Source: an uncultured Oscillospiraceae bacterium (GTDB lineage: Bacteria; Bacillota; Clostridia; Oscillospirales; Oscillospiraceae). From it: a stretch of DNA of 5,753 nucleotides. Positions 4,694-5,753 of the stretch are shown here, in pieces; positions within the stretch are counted from its first letter, which is position 1; each line of letters begins with the position of its first letter. The translations under genes were made by a program, and so were the position numbers. The notes beneath the pieces are model-generated. The model was not told the DNA's origin and ran no database searches. It saw nothing but the letters and a program-made list of their open reading frames with translations. The stretch is from contig CAKUNB010000111.1 of assembly GCA_934668285.1 (NCBI GenBank), positions 1 to 5,753 on the forward strand, given 5' to 3'.

Positions 4694-4760
4694 CCCGCTG
4701 TGTTGGGACGAGGAAAATGAAAAACTCACACCGGCGGCACCCGTCGGAGTTTGGGTAGGT

Positions 4761-5546
4761 TTACTGTCTGGCCGAAATGCCGCCGTCGATCAGGTAGATC
4801 TGGCCGGTCAGGAACTGCGAGGCATCGGAGACCAGCAGGAGCAGCAGACCCATCAGGTCGCTGAACTGGCCGATGCGGCCGACCGGAATGCGCGATTCCA
4901 GCGCGTTCTTGAATGCCGGATCCTGCAGCTGGGCGCGGTTGATGGCCGTCTCGATAAAGGTCGGCGCCAGCGCGTTGACCGTGATGTGATCGGCAGCCAC
5001 CTCGCAGGCGACCTGCTTGGTCAGCATGTTGATCGCGCCCTTGGAGGCGCAGTAGGCCGTGTAGCCGTCGTCGGACACGCCGAACACGCTCTTCATGGAC
5101 GACATGTTGACGATCTTGCCGTACTGCTGCTCGCGCATGACCTTGATGACCTCGCGCATGATGACAAAGCTGGCGCGCAGGTTGATATCCAGCACCGCAT
5201 CCCACGATGCGTCGTCCATGTCGGCGACCATGTGGCGGATATTCCGTCCGGCGGAGTTGATGAGGATATCGATGCGGCCCATCGTCTGCTTTGCCGCGGC
5301 GACCATTGCAACGACCGCCTCGGTGTTCAGAACGTCGCCGTCATAAAAATGGGCGCAGACGCCGTTTTCCTTCGCAATTGCTGCCATATCGTCATTTCCG
5401 GCGGTATGGCGGCTGACGATGAAGACATCGCAGCCGTTTTCCATCAGGCAGATCGCCATTTCCCGGCCGAGACCCTTGGTTCCGCCGACAACAAGCGCTT
5501 TTCTGCCGCGGATGTCAAAAAGAGAAGAAGCACCGTAGTTCTGCAT
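4761..5546 (-). CDS. Short-chain dehydrogenase/reductase (gluconate 5-dehydrogenase/KduD-like)
   Basis: 261 residues, the usual length of a classical SDR. It has the nucleotide-binding loop G-G-T-K-G-L-G (21-27; the usual first T is G), N-S-A-G (97-100), catalytic N122, S150, Y165 and K169 (Y-C-A-S-K), the N-A-L-A-P turn (191-195) and the C-terminal T-G-Q-I-Y-L-I-D-G-G (247-256). After the second strand it reads V-S-R-H (44-47) rather than an acidic residue, which suggests NADP(H) preference; this is inference. Overall it resembles sugar-acid dehydrogenases (IdnO, KduD) more than FabG, but the substrate cannot be read from sequence. The frame is open to 5615, but I chose ATG 5544-5546 because GGGAG lies about 10 nt upstream, the fold begins within 15 residues, and the longer versions overlap the upstream gene without a ribosome binding site. 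It lies 19 nt after the hydrolase stop, so co-transcription is likely. Confidence 0.93.
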   Translation of the reverse strand: MQNYGASSLFDIRGRKALVVGGTKGLGREMAICLMENGCDVFIVSRHTAGNDDMAAIAKENGVCAHFYDGDVLNTEAVVAMVAAAKQTMGRIDILINSAGRNIRHMVADMDDASWDAVLDINLRASFVIMREVIKVMREQQYGKIVNMSSMKSVFGVSDDGYTAYCASKGAINMLTKQVACEVAADHITVNALAPTFIETAINRAQLQDPAFKNALESRIPVGRIGQFSDLMGLLLLLVSDASQFLTGQIYLIDGGISARQ

Positions 5547-5565
5547 GGCTGTCACGCTCCCGAGC

Positions 5566-5753
5566 TCAAAGCTCTTCCCGATAGAGGACGGAGGCATCGT
5601 GGCCGCAGATGACATTCAGCGGGCTGGGATTGGGGATGTGCGCCTTGATCTTCTCGGCACTGTCGTAGTAGGCATAGTAGTTGTACACGAGGCTCGAGGG
5701 GATGGTGGGCCAGTCTGCCGGCGCCGGGGTGCACTTGTGCGTCACGCCGTCGT
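5566..5753 (-). CDS. C-terminal end of a probable metallo-beta-lactamase-fold hydrolase (partial)
   Basis: The last 61 residues of a gene running off the right edge, ending at TGA (5566-5568). The segment S-L-V-Y-N-Y-Y-A-Y-Y-D-S-A-E-K-I is followed by L-N-V-I-C-G-H-D-A-S-V-L and a short tail. The pattern of a helix with S-x-x-K-I, then a hydrophobic strand, then G-H-D just before the C-terminus matches the end of MBL-fold hydrolases, including lactonase-like members (usual P-G-H-D; here C-G-H-D), where the His is a metal ligand. The N-terminal H-x-H-x-D-H site is outside the window, so the family call is moderate and the substrate unknown. The frame is preferred over the overlapping 60-residue frame, which has a G/P/R-rich composition and a GTG start without a ribosome binding site. 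It is probably the upstream partner of the dehydrogenase, 19 nt away. Confidence 0.7.
   Translation of the reverse strand, partial: DGVTHKCTPAPADWPTIPSSLVYNYYAYYDSAEKIKAHIPNPSPLNVICGHDASVLYREEL

Noticed and set aside
4628..4729. N-terminal extension of the glycerate kinase by 34 residues
   Set aside because: It has no ribosome binding site at the distal ATG and a low-complexity serine-rich start, and it reads through a stable hairpin. A good site (GGAGG, 8 nt) precedes the internal ATG at 4625-4627.
4056..5612. A 518-residue open frame on the plus strand across both minus-strand enzyme genes
   Set aside because: It is antisense to a glycerate kinase and an SDR that carry complete family motifs. 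Its composition is the R/A/S/P-rich type expected from the shadow of GC-rich genes, and it has no ribosome binding site or recognisable domain.
5547..5615. N-terminal extension of the dehydrogenase by 23 residues
   Set aside because: It overlaps the coding end of the upstream hydrolase and lacks a ribosome binding site, and SDR folds normally begin a few residues after the chosen start.
5552..5734. A 60-residue minus-strand frame at the right edge
   Set aside because: It overlaps, in a different frame, the hydrolase C-terminus, which has a normal amino-acid composition, a G-H-D motif and correct spacing to the next gene.

Overview
The window looks like chromosomal DNA of a GC-rich, gut-type Gram-positive anaerobe of the Clostridia (Oscillospiraceae/Ruminococcaceae-like). 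This is inferred from strong AGGAGG-type ribosome binding sites, a DUF2975 / small Cro-type HTH / DUF4173 gene set typical of Firmicutes, an S-layer-homology (SLH) remnant, and intergenic spacers full of short palindromic repeats. No rRNA, tRNA, CRISPR array, insertion sequence or phage gene is visible.

Layout. Positions 1-160 are non-coding and dense in hairpins, including a nested inverted repeat at 13-69 that would fold as a three-way junction and a G+C-rich terminator-like hairpin at 119-147. A minus-strand SLH-domain remnant lies at 161-355. From about 356 to 828 is a gene-free repeat island of several short palindromic elements and a five-unit heptamer tandem. A sigma-A type promoter at 829-857 then drives a tightly packed plus-strand operon: DUF2975 membrane protein (896-1336), YozG-like HTH regulator (1346-1561) and DUF4173 polytopic membrane protein (1558-3162, overlapping the HTH gene by ATGA). 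The 229-nt spacer 3163-3391 carries a second copy of the repeat seen at 584-722 and ends in a bidirectional terminator.

On the minus strand, converging on that terminator, is a catabolic-looking gene group read from the right edge: the C-terminal end of a probable metallo-beta-lactamase-fold hydrolase (5566-5753, partial), a classical short-chain dehydrogenase/reductase (4761-5546, 19 nt after it), a 133-nt spacer with a strong hairpin, and a MOFRL-type glycerate 2-kinase (3392-4627). Hydrolase, dehydrogenase and glycerate kinase together suggest degradation of a sugar acid or lactone that ends in glycerate; this is inference from context.

The plus-strand operon pairs a small membrane protein, a small DNA-binding protein and a large membrane protein with a soluble C-terminal domain. 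It resembles a membrane-linked regulatory module of unknown signal. The family assignments are solid, but the biological role is not known. I do not see a convincing entirely new system; the most unexplained material is the structured non-coding DNA.
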